DNA of 39,923 nucleotides from the NCBI GenBank assembly GCA_964531735.1, contig CAZHGD010000059.1, positions 1 through 39,923 of the forward strand, written 5' to 3'. Shown here piece by piece: positions 8,393 through 16,092 of the stretch. The notes below the pieces were generated by a model. The model was given only the letters and a program-made list of their open reading frames with translations. It did no database searches and had not been told where the DNA came from. Positions within the stretch are counted from its first letter, which is position 1. Every line of letters begins with the position of its first letter. This DNA comes from CAZHGD01 sp964531735 (GTDB lineage Bacteria > Armatimonadota > UBA10988). A program made the translations under genes and the position numbers.

Positions 8393-9685
8393 ATGCGTCG
8401 ATCCCTGTTTGCTGTTGCCCTGGCCGTGGCCGGCACCCTACCTGGTGTCGCAGCGGCACTCCTTCGCCCCGAACTCCCGCCGCAATGGGTCGTGTTGCTC
8501 GCCGGCAGCGCGATTCTGGCCGCCTCGTTCCTGCTGCTCTGGGCCTGCGACGCCGCGCAAGCCGAGGTCTCGCAGTCGCTGGCGCTCGCGGCCGTGGCGC
8601 TGGTCGCCGTGCTGCCCGAGTATGCGGTCGACATGTACTTCACCTGGCAGGCCGGCCGGTTCCCGCAGAGCGACTACGCCCACTACGCCATCGCCAACAT
8701 GACCGGCGCCAACCGCTTGATCATCGGCGTCGCCTGGCCGGCGGTGGCGGTGGTCTTCTTCTTCAAGGCGCGGCAGGCCGTGTTCCTCGGCGGGCAGCAA
8801 CTCACCGAGGTGGCCTTGCTCGCCGCCGCCACAGCCTACGCGCTGTTCGTGCCCCTCAAGGGCAGCCTGACCTGGGTCGACGGACTGGTGCTGCTGAGCA
8901 TCTACGTCTGGTACATGCGCCTGGCCAGCCAGCGCCCGTGCGAGGCGCCCGAGGTCCACGGCCCGGCGGCGATGATCGTCTCGCTGCCCAAGGGACCGCG
9001 GCGCGCGGCCACCATCCTCATGTTCGGCTACGCCGCGCTGGTCATCCTGGCCAACGCCGAGCGGTTCAGCGAGGGTCTGCTGGCCACCGGCCGGCTGTTC
9101 GGCATCAGTGAGTTCCTGCTGGTCCAGTGGCTGGCGCCAGTGGCCTCCGAAGCACCCGAGTTCACCGTGGCGTTGATGTTCGCCGCACGCGGCGCCGGCG
9201 GCACGGCGCTGGGCAGTCTGCTATCGGCCAAGCTGAACCAGTGGACACTGCTGGTCGGCATGATCCCGCTCGGCTATGCGCTGTCCAGCGGCTCCATTGC
9301 GAAACCCATCCCGCTCGGCTCGTTCCAGATGCACGAGATCCTGCTGACCGCCGCGCAGTCGCTGCTGGCCGTCACGCTGCTGGCCACGTTGCGCCTGTCG
9401 CTCGGACATGCTGCCTTGCTGTTCCTGCTGTTCAGCGGCCAGCTCGTCTTGCCCAACCTGGCGGAATCGGTGTTTGGCGGCGACATCCTCGGCCTGCACG
9501 GCGCCCAGATGCACGCGGTCTTCGCCCTGCTCTACCTGGCGGCCTCGGCCTCGCTGCTGGTGGAACAGCCCTACCGCCTGAAGAGCCTCTGGACGCGCCG
9601 CGAACTGCCGGCGACCGAACGCTGCAAGACGTGTCGCCACCGGGCGGCCAACCTGGCCGCCGAGAAGTGCGTCAACGGCGACTGA
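8393..9685 (+). CDS. CaCA-family cation exchanger (Ca2+/Mn2+ type), riboswitch-controlled
   Basis: A 430-residue multi-helix membrane protein with two matching alpha-repeats: LPEYAVD (74-80) with ANMTGANRLI (101-110), and LAPVASEAPEFTVA (247-260) with GAGGTALGSLLSAKLNQWT (267-285). The acidic residues in LPEY and SEAPE are the cation ligands of this superfamily, which swaps Na+ or H+ for Ca2+ or other divalent ions. The start is ATG 8393, which has GGAAGGAG eight bases upstream; an earlier in-frame ATG at 8318 lies inside the riboswitch and is rejected. The riboswitch leader points to Mn2+ efflux as the physiological task, which is inference. The C-terminal tail is unusual: a soluble basic stretch with a CKTC motif (411-414), a histidine at 416 and another cysteine at 426. 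Confidence 0.85.
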   Translation: MRRSLFAVALAVAGTLPGVAAALLRPELPPQWVVLLAGSAILAASFLLLWACDAAQAEVSQSLALAAVALVAVLPEYAVDMYFTWQAGRFPQSDYAHYAIANMTGANRLIIGVAWPAVAVVFFFKARQAVFLGGQQLTEVALLAAATAYALFVPLKGSLTWVDGLVLLSIYVWYMRLASQRPCEAPEVHGPAAMIVSLPKGPRRAATILMFGYAALVILANAERFSEGLLATGRLFGISEFLLVQWLAPVASEAPEFTVALMFAARGAGGTALGSLLSAKLNQWTLLVGMIPLGYALSSGSIAKPIPLGSFQMHEILLTAAQSLLAVTLLATLRLSLGHAALLFLLFSGQLVLPNLAESVFGGDILGLHGAQMHAVFALLYLAASASLLVEQPYRLKSLWTRRELPATERCKTCRHRAANLAAEKCVNGD

Positions 9686-9694
9686 GTCAAGCCC

Positions 9695-9731
9695 GGTTGC
9701 CGCGGCCATGAAGGACCCGGCCGCGGCAACC
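9695..9731 (+). terminator. Terminator hairpin after the exchanger gene
   Basis: A perfect 13-bp inverted repeat: GGTTGCCGCGGCC (9695-9707) and GGCCGCGGCAACC (9719-9731), with an 11-nt loop, starting nine bases after the stop codon. It lacks a U-tract, like the other hairpins in this GC-rich window. Confidence 0.7.
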
Positions 9732-9777
9732 ACAATCTGGAGTCAGGCCGAGAGCGATGGGCCGGGGAGGCACCACC

Positions 9778-9930
9778 ATGGGTCTGTTGCGAGCGTTGCT
9801 GTGCATCATCTTCCCGCCGCTGGCGGTGCTGGACAGAGGTTGCGGCTCGGTCCTGCTGGTGGCGCTGCTGACGCTCTTCGGCTGGGTGCCGGGCGTGCTG
9901 GCGGCGATCTTCATCTGCAACCGGGACTGA
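9778..9930 (+). CDS. YqaE/Pmp3 family small membrane protein
   Basis: A 50-residue protein with two membrane helices and the family's signature parts: IIFPPLAVLDRG (10-21) and LLTLFGWVPGVLAAIFI (30-46). Pmp3/YqaE proteins are tiny hydrophobic proteins linked to membrane potential, salt or cold stress; their molecular action is not settled. The start ATG 9778 has GGGGAGG seven bases upstream. The gene sits alone between two perfect hairpins (9695-9731 and 9931-9962), so it either has its own promoter in the 46-bp gap, which I could not identify with confidence, or depends on read-through from the exchanger. It is easily missed because a long antisense-type open frame covers the region. Confidence 0.88.
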   Translation: MGLLRALLCIIFPPLAVLDRGCGSVLLVALLTLFGWVPGVLAAIFICNRD

Positions 9931-9962
9931 CGGCCCCGCGCGACCGGCGCCACGCGGGGCCG
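9931..9962. terminator. Bidirectional terminator between Pmp3 and the enolase-superfamily gene
   Basis: CGGCCCCGCG (9931-9940) and CGCGGGGCCG (9953-9962) form a perfect 10-bp stem with a 12-nt loop. It begins right after the Pmp3 stop and ends six bases before the stop of the convergent gene, so it can serve both strands. Confidence 0.7.
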
Positions 9963-9968
9963 TCCGCC

Positions 9969-11021
9969 CTACTTCACCTCGTACCGTTCCACCGCGGCCT
10001 GGTCCATCTCGACGCCCAAGCCCGGCGCGTCGGTCATCACCACGTGGCCGTTCTCGACGATCAGGCCGGGCTCGACCAGGTCGTCGACGCGCAGGAAGTG
10101 CAGGATGTCCGACGGCCAGAGCTCGGCCGGGGTGGCGGCGCAGCCTTGTGCATAGGCCGCGTCGCGGATGCCCAGGTCGACACCGCTGCCCCGCCACACC
10201 GGACAACCCGCCGCGTGGGCCGCGCGCGTCGAGGTCACGAACTCCGTCATCGAGCCGTTGAGGTTGTAGACGTCGGCGCAGCCCATCTCCAAGGCCGGCA
10301 ACAGGTCGGTGATGGTGCCCAGGTGCAGCGCCAGCGACACGCCGAGCTGGTCGCGCAGCCGCTGGTACCAGTCGAGGCGGCGCTGCGGCACCGGGCTCTC
10401 GAACAGGATGCCGCGGTAGCCGCTGAGCTGCCGGGCCAGCTCGAACGCACCGGCGGGCCGGTAGAAGCGCTCGTTGGGATCGAGCGTGATGGTCCAGTCC
10501 GGCGCGATCTCCTTGATCGCCGCCACGCGCTCGGCGTTGGGCAGTTCCAGCTTGCACTTGAACTTGACGCCGTGGAAGCCCTTCGCTTTGCCTTCTCTGA
10601 CCCGTTCGGCGGTCCATTCGGGCGTGCAGAGGCCCATCCACCAGTCGACCGGCACGCGGTCGTGGTACTTGCCGCCGAGCAGCACGTAGGCCGGCACCTG
10701 ACGGGCCCGGCCCAGCGCATCGAAGATGGCCATCTCGAACGCGTCGTAGGCACTGTTGCGCGGTATCGGCAACTGCCACAACGGGAGCTGGTCCAGGTTC
10801 AGGTCGTGCAGCGCCTTGGCGCCGGCGTCGACGTGCTCGCGCGGACAGCCGCGCCCAGTTTCGCCGATGCCCACGAAGCCCGACTTCGTGGTGATCCGGA
10901 GGATGAACTTCGGCACCTCGCCGAAGTGATCGAGGACCGCATCGGGATACTCAGGGCTGCTGACCGCCTCGGGCTTGGTCGGCACCACGACCTGCCAGGA
11001 CTCGATCTGGGATACGCGCAT
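9969..11021 (-). CDS. Enolase-superfamily enzyme (mandelate racemase/muconate lactonizing type)
   Basis: A 350-residue protein with the capping domain in roughly residues 1-120 and a barrel after it. The barrel shows a lysine-rich strand VKFKCK (152-157) matching the KxK catalytic position, then metal ligand D181 in TLDPNE and E208 in LFESPV. The third acidic ligand expected about 25 residues later falls at ALHLGT, where I read His233 instead of Asp/Glu. A GSGVDLGI segment (278-285) follows. Family members abstract a proton alpha to a carboxylate in sugar-acid or related catabolism; the substrate is not predictable. The start is ATG 11021 with AGGAG seven bases upstream; a GTG just before it is less likely. 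It lies 66 bp downstream of the nitrilase gene, probably in the same operon. Confidence 0.86.
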   Translation of the reverse strand: MRVSQIESWQVVVPTKPEAVSSPEYPDAVLDHFGEVPKFILRITTKSGFVGIGETGRGCPREHVDAGAKALHDLNLDQLPLWQLPIPRNSAYDAFEMAIFDALGRARQVPAYVLLGGKYHDRVPVDWWMGLCTPEWTAERVREGKAKGFHGVKFKCKLELPNAERVAAIKEIAPDWTITLDPNERFYRPAGAFELARQLSGYRGILFESPVPQRRLDWYQRLRDQLGVSLALHLGTITDLLPALEMGCADVYNLNGSMTEFVTSTRAAHAAGCPVWRGSGVDLGIRDAAYAQGCAATPAELWPSDILHFLRVDDLVEPGLIVENGHVVMTDAPGLGVEMDQAAVERYEVK

Positions 11022-11087
11022 CACAACGCTCCTGCCGCGGTATGCGGCAGGCGCCGGCCGATCCCTCCGGGCAATCGCCGCCGGTCA

Positions 11088-13352
11088 TCACCGCTGGAGG
11101 AACGGCCGGTAGAGCGCCGGCCGGCGCTGGCGCCGAATGGTGTCGAACAGGTCGTTGTACTCCTTCGGCTTGCGGTCCGGTTGGTACTCGGGCAGGTAGC
11201 CGCCGGGCGTGTGCGGTGTCCACTCGCGGGCGTGGCGCTTGGGGCGTTGCTGGTCCAGGTCGATGGTGGCCAGACAGTAGCCCTCGGCGTTGTACGGCGA
11301 CTGCGCCAGAATCGCGCCGGACGGGCTGTAGATGTGCGAGTTGTGCATCGGCTCGCTGGAGGGGCAGGTCGCCTCGACGAGGAACAGGCCGCCGTTCATC
11401 GCCCGGCTGAGGTCACGGTCGACCCGCATGGTGGCGTCGCTGCCCCAGCTCTGCGTGGGGAAGAACAGCAGGTCGGCGCCTTGCACCATCAGGCAGCGCG
11501 GCACCTCCAGGTGCGCCTCGTCGGCGCAGATGTAGGCACCCAGGCGGCCGAAGTCGGTGTCGTGCACCGGCACCTGGTCGCCGCAGATCTGCTCGGGATG
11601 GGTCTGGACGATTTTGAAGTAGCGCCAGACCTCCTGGCCCTCGCGGTCGTACAGGATGGCCTCGTTCCGCTCGAGCCGGTCGATCACGCCGGCCACCAGC
11701 ACGTACATGCGATGCTGACGCGCCTTGGCGGCCACGCGAGCCAGGTTCTTCTTCGCCTGCGCGGTCTGCGCGGCGACCTGCTCCGCGGGCCCGCCGGCGA
11801 TCCAGACGAACTCGTAGGTGCAGACGATATCGCAGCCGAAGCGGCCGAGCTCGTCCAGCCGGGCTTCCAGCTTGGCGATGTCGAGGTGCGAGTCGATCGC
11901 CGCGACACGGATCTGGCGCTTGGCGTAGGCAGGCTTCGGCCGCATCGGCTGGTCGTCGCAGAGCAGCTTGAACCCGGCGATGCGCGTGGGCGCGCGGCCG
12001 CCGCCCACCTGGCTCACCGGCACCGTGGCCAGCGCCACGCCACCACCGACCCGCCCGGTGGAGGCGACCCGCACGCCCTCCGGGTTGACCACGTACGACC
12101 GGCCGATGGGCCGGCCGAGGTAGGTCGGCAGGAAGTTGGTGATGTAGCCCGGCTGCGCCGAGGCATAGCGCGAGCAGACGTAGGTCATGCGGTAGTCGTA
12201 GGCCATACCCGGCACCGGCCGGTCCTGCAGGTGCTCGTCTTCCACCGGCTCGGGCATCTGCGCCCAGAACAGCATCTGCGCGCCCTGCGCCGCGTAGCAG
12301 TGGTCGATCTCGGGGAAGTGGCGGTCGGTGCCGATCTTCATCGCCACCTTGCCGACATCGGTGTTCAGCACCGGCAATGCCTCGCCCAGGGCCATATCTT
12401 CGTCGGGCAGCTTGTGCGACTTGCGGTACTTGCCCAGCAGCGCGCCTTCGCGGTTCAGCCAGAACGAGGTGACATAGGTCCTACCGTCGGCCACCTCGCG
12501 CAGGTTGCCCACCACGTTGACGCGCAACGCCTTGGCCTGCTCGGCGATGGCGCGCGTGATGGGCCCCGGAATCGGCTCACCCACCGTGGCCACGCACTCC
12601 TGCGGCAAGGCCACCACATCGGCGCCGAGCTGGGCGGCAATCGCCATCGCCTCCAGCACCTTCGGCACGGTGCGCTCCTTGTCCGACCAGAGCAGCGACA
12701 CGGTGGCGATCTTCACCGCGGCCGCGCGGCGGCGCAGCCGCTCGGAGTTGATGGTCGACCGGGTGCCGTCGGCCGCCGTCACCGCCAACCGTTCGATGAC
12801 GATCTCGACGTCGGTGACCTGCGGTGTGGCGATGGCAAGAATGAGACGCCCCAGACTGCCCTGCCGCGGGTCCTTGTCGCCTTTGCGGCACCAGCCCTGC
12901 AGCTCCGCCGCCAGCTTGTCCTGGGCCAGCATCTGCACGGCCGCCGCCGGCGTGGCCGTCGCGGCACTATGGTAGATGAAGCCGAACGGGTCCAGGCCCA
13001 GCTTCAGGCTGACCGGCGCGTTGGTCCGTAGCGTGACCTGCGCTTGCTGCAGACCATCCACCAGCGGCAGCGGCTCGGGCAGCGTGAACGCCCAGTACGA
13101 CAAGCCCTTGTCCTTCTTCGCCTTGTCGGCGGCGAAGCGCAGTTTGAGCCGCGCCGCGGCCTGGCCTCGCGAGCCGACGCCCGACGCGATGCCGTTGGCC
13201 TCGATCGCCTCGGGCACATCGCCGTAGATCTGCTGGAACGGCGGCGTGGCCGAGGGATGGTAGGTGAACGCCTCCTCGAAGACCACTTCGTCGGCCGCGG
13301 CGGCGCCGACCAGCAGGGCGGCGGGCAGAGCGCAGTACATGAACGCGTTCAT
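11088..13352 (-). CDS. Secreted double-domain carbon-nitrogen hydrolase (nitrilase superfamily)
   Basis: A 754-residue protein. Residues 1-20 are a signal peptide. Residues about 22-200 are a beta-rich region I do not recognise. Two nitrilase-fold domains follow. In the second (about 480-715) the Glu-Lys-Cys triad is complete: E514 (CTYEF), K580 (YFKIVQTHPE) and C609 (YICADE). In the first (about 214-450) E252 (LPQE) and K311 (KYRKSHKLPDED) are kept, but the nucleophile position reads MKIGTDRHFPE, with Thr342 where Cys is expected. So only the second domain should be catalytic. These enzymes hydrolyse nitriles, amides or carbamates; the substrate is unknown. I start at ATG 13352 (GAGGTGA upstream); a GTG at 13361 would overlap the previous stop as GTGA and is possible. 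Confidence 0.87.
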   Translation of the reverse strand: MNAFMYCALPAALLVGAAAADEVVFEEAFTYHPSATPPFQQIYGDVPEAIEANGIASGVGSRGQAAARLKLRFAADKAKKDKGLSYWAFTLPEPLPLVDGLQQAQVTLRTNAPVSLKLGLDPFGFIYHSAATATPAAAVQMLAQDKLAAELQGWCRKGDKDPRQGSLGRLILAIATPQVTDVEIVIERLAVTAADGTRSTINSERLRRRAAAVKIATVSLLWSDKERTVPKVLEAMAIAAQLGADVVALPQECVATVGEPIPGPITRAIAEQAKALRVNVVGNLREVADGRTYVTSFWLNREGALLGKYRKSHKLPDEDMALGEALPVLNTDVGKVAMKIGTDRHFPEIDHCYAAQGAQMLFWAQMPEPVEDEHLQDRPVPGMAYDYRMTYVCSRYASAQPGYITNFLPTYLGRPIGRSYVVNPEGVRVASTGRVGGGVALATVPVSQVGGGRAPTRIAGFKLLCDDQPMRPKPAYAKRQIRVAAIDSHLDIAKLEARLDELGRFGCDIVCTYEFVWIAGGPAEQVAAQTAQAKKNLARVAAKARQHRMYVLVAGVIDRLERNEAILYDREGQEVWRYFKIVQTHPEQICGDQVPVHDTDFGRLGAYICADEAHLEVPRCLMVQGADLLFFPTQSWGSDATMRVDRDLSRAMNGGLFLVEATCPSSEPMHNSHIYSPSGAILAQSPYNAEGYCLATIDLDQQRPKRHAREWTPHTPGGYLPEYQPDRKPKEYNDLFDTIRRQRRPALYRPFLQR

Positions 13353-13357
13353 GGCAG

Positions 13358-15976
13358 TCACCTCGCGGACAGCGCGGCCCGCGCGTCGGCGTCGGTCGGC
13401 GGCGTGGCGTCGCCGGCCGGCACCAGACAGAGCAGGCTCAACAGCGGGCTCTCGTTTGGCCGCGCCTCACGCGTGCCGATGCGGAACGTGTACGGCCCGG
13501 CCGGCAGTTCCAGCGACAGCGGCGGCTGCCAGGCCCAGTATTCGTAGTCGCCGATGACGTTGCCCAGCACCCGCGGCTCACCGTCCGGCGGCACGAAGTA
13601 GAACGAGTTGCTGTTCGTATCGCGATTCCACAGCCGCGCATGGAGCAGCCAGCGACCCGCCGTCGGCACGTTCACCGTGTAGGTGGCATAGCCCGTACAC
13701 GGACCTTCAGTGCGCGCCGGCGCCGTCGGCACCAGGACCTTGCCGAACACCGGCCCGCCGGCCTCGGTGGTCTTGACCGGCACCAGTGCCAACGTGCCCT
13801 CGACCTTGGTCGCCGCCTCGGCCGGCAGCCAGATGGCGGGCAACGGCAACGGTTCCACGCGGCCGGCCTCCATGGCCATCAACAGCTCGCCGGTATCGAT
13901 GCCGCGCGTCTTCAGGATCACGCGGTTGCGCAGCGGCAGGACCAGCACCGCACCCGGCCGCTGCTCGATGGTCAGCGGTCGGTGCAGGTGATCGAGCACC
14001 TGCACCCGCCGCGGATCGAGCGAGATGACCAAGTTGACCGGTCGCCCGGTGCCGAACACGCTGCTGGTCAGGACGCCGTCGGTCGCTTCGGCGCTGCGGT
14101 AGGCCCGGACGGTGTCGCTGAAGTGTCCGACCGACGTGTACTCGCGCGCGCCGACGATGCGCTCGCGTCCGGCTTCGTCCACGACCATCATGGCGTCGCG
14201 CCCTTCGCGCAACAGCAGCGCGCGGGTCGGCTCGTCGAGCCGGCGGTCCAGGCGCCAGCGCTCGTAGCGGCCGATGATGTCGAGCGCGGCGTCCCACTGC
14301 GGGTGCTCGCGCAGACCGTCGACGGTACACAGCACGGCGACCACGCTGTCGGTGGCCAAGGCCCGGCCGAACACGTACTCGATGTCATCGAGCCGCGTGA
14401 ACCCCTTCGGGCCGCGGCCACCGCGCGGGCCGTTGATGGGGAACCAACCGATGTCCGGCACCATGAAGAGCTGCCGCGCCGCGGGCACCGCGCGCGCCAC
14501 CGCGTCGTCCGCCTCGCCCTTGGCGCTGCGCGACACCCAGTAGTAGTCGCACTGCCCGGTGCGCGTGTCCAGGTGCCAGCAGAACGGCCCGCGCGCGGCC
14601 GATTCGACCACCGCCGGCGGCCGGTGCAGCTTCTTCAAGACGGCCAGCTTGTAGACCGAGAAGTAGTACCAGTGCGGCGGCGGCACGTCCTCCGCGCCGT
14701 CGAAGTAGATCCAGTCGAAGCCCGCGCCGTTGTAGGTATCGGCCAGCGCCTGGGTGTGTTCGTCCAGCAGACTGGTCTGCGGGTCGACCACCCAGATGCC
14801 GCGCGACTCGTCGGTAAACAGGTGCCCCACGCGCGCCCCGGCGCGGTGCGCCGCCGGCCGCGTGCCGTAGGCGCCGCGCTGGCAGTTGCGGAAGGTGCCC
14901 GGCGGGCCGTCGACGCAGGTCTCGTAGGTGATGATCTCGTCATCGATCAGCAGATCGCGCGTGCCCACCGGTCGCGGCCAGGCGGTCAGCGCGTCCGCAG
15001 TGGGCAGGTCCTTGGCCTCGGCGGCCACGTCGGCGGCCAGCGTCGTACTCAGATCCTGATAGAGCCGCCGGTCGGGGACCGGGTGGACGCGGTCGGCGCT
15101 CTTCGGGATCTTGGTCGCGAAGCAGTGCGCGCCGACGAGGATGCCGGCGGCGTGGAACTGGTCGACCACGCGCTTCAGCTCGGGCAGACCGCCGGGGAAG
15201 TACTCTTTCGGCACCGCGTAGTTGTGCGCGAAGCTGGCCCAGTTGCCGTGGATCAGCAGCACCGCGCCGAAGCGCCCGCGCTTGGCCCAGTCGATCACCT
15301 GCGCGGCGTTGGCCGGCGTGACACCGTGGATCATCAGGTACGAACCGCGGTTGGCCTCGGCCTGCTTGGCCCGCACGCCGAGTGGCGTGCCGAACCGCGC
15401 CTCGGCTTGCGCCACCGCCGCCGCGATGCGCTCGCGCGGCGCGGCCAACAGCGCCGCGCGGCAACCGGCGAAGCCCGGCTCGGACCGGCCGGCGGCGCTG
15501 GTCACCGACGCGCTGCGCCCGACGGACGCGCGCACCAGCGTGGCCGGGTTGGCCGCCACCAGGCCGACGACCTGCTTCGGCAGCGCCAGCAGCCCGGCGC
15601 CGAGCGTCGTGGCGCCCGGCGCCAGCGCCAGTTCAGCGAAGACCACCTCGTCCGGAGCGCCGTTGACCTGCGCCAACGACAGGTCGAGCTGGTCACCGGC
15701 GACGCTGAGCGCCACCTCGACGGTCACGCCGCTGTCACCGAACGACAGCCGCCAGCGCTGTGCATCGCCGCTCAACGCCGTCGCCGGCCAGCGCCGGCCA
15801 CCTTTGGTGACACTGGCCAACGGCTGCGGCCGGGCGATGAGGTTCTCGCCAGCCACTTGCAGCGCCATCAGCCGGGCCTGTGCATCGGCCACCACCACGA
15901 GCGCACCGGCCTCAATGCGAACGTCGGCCGCGCACCAGCCACCCGCCAGCAGCACCACCAGGGCCCACCGTGCCAT
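13358..15976 (-). CDS. Secreted TIM-barrel glycoside-hydrolase-like protein with C-terminal beta-sandwich
   Basis: An 872-residue protein with a clear signal peptide (1-18) and GGAGG five bases before the ATG. Residues 20-200 are beta-rich. Residues about 210-560 look like a (beta/alpha)8 glycosidase-type barrel: IHGNW at 242-246, HCFATK at 284-289, and FDWIYFDGAED at 420-430, where D421, D426 and E429 are candidate acids. The barrel is interrupted at about 335-390 by a beta insert of the type IDDEIITYE ... TFRNCQRGAYGT ... H..GA.V. The C-terminal 130 residues resemble a carbohydrate-binding sandwich (HARLWNRDTNSNSFYFV). I cannot assign a GH family. It overlaps or abuts the nitrilase gene and is the first gene of the minus-strand operon. 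Confidence 0.68.
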   Translation of the reverse strand: MARWALVVLLAGGWCAADVRIEAGALVVVADAQARLMALQVAGENLIARPQPLASVTKGGRRWPATALSGDAQRWRLSFGDSGVTVEVALSVAGDQLDLSLAQVNGAPDEVVFAELALAPGATTLGAGLLALPKQVVGLVAANPATLVRASVGRSASVTSAAGRSEPGFAGCRAALLAAPRERIAAAVAQAEARFGTPLGVRAKQAEANRGSYLMIHGVTPANAAQVIDWAKRGRFGAVLLIHGNWASFAHNYAVPKEYFPGGLPELKRVVDQFHAAGILVGAHCFATKIPKSADRVHPVPDRRLYQDLSTTLAADVAAEAKDLPTADALTAWPRPVGTRDLLIDDEIITYETCVDGPPGTFRNCQRGAYGTRPAAHRAGARVGHLFTDESRGIWVVDPQTSLLDEHTQALADTYNGAGFDWIYFDGAEDVPPPHWYYFSVYKLAVLKKLHRPPAVVESAARGPFCWHLDTRTGQCDYYWVSRSAKGEADDAVARAVPAARQLFMVPDIGWFPINGPRGGRGPKGFTRLDDIEYVFGRALATDSVVAVLCTVDGLREHPQWDAALDIIGRYERWRLDRRLDEPTRALLLREGRDAMMVVDEAGRERIVGAREYTSVGHFSDTVRAYRSAEATDGVLTSSVFGTGRPVNLVISLDPRRVQVLDHLHRPLTIEQRPGAVLVLPLRNRVILKTRGIDTGELLMAMEAGRVEPLPLPAIWLPAEAATKVEGTLALVPVKTTEAGGPVFGKVLVPTAPARTEGPCTGYATYTVNVPTAGRWLLHARLWNRDTNSNSFYFVPPDGEPRVLGNVIGDYEYWAWQPPLSLELPAGPYTFRIGTREARPNESPLLSLLCLVPAGDATPPTDADARAALSAR

Positions 15977-16042
15977 CGCAGCCTCCGCTTAACAGCGCGG
16001 TTCGCGCCGGCGTGTTACCATCCTCCCAGCTTGGTGGAAGGG

Positions 16043-16078
16043 CCTGACGGCACGGCGCTGCCGACCCATTCTGTCAGG
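16043..16078 (+). other. Leader inverted repeat before the DUF3160 gene
   Basis: CCTGAC (16043-16048) and GTCAGG (16073-16078) are inverted repeats enclosing a second hairpin CGGCA/TGCCG (16048-16063, sharing one base with the outer arm). It lies in the 116-bp divergent gap, just before the GGGAG ribosome site. It may be an operator or a leader structure; the gap holds no other clear signal apart from a weak TGTTACCAT (16013-16021). Confidence 0.25.
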
Positions 16079-16092
16079 CGGGAGAACCAACC

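Noticed and set aside
9708..13031. A 1107-codon plus-strand frame opposite the enolase and nitrilase genes
   Set aside because: His/Arg/Val-rich product typical of antisense to GC-rich genes. The real plus-strand gene here is the 50-codon Pmp3 gene in another frame.
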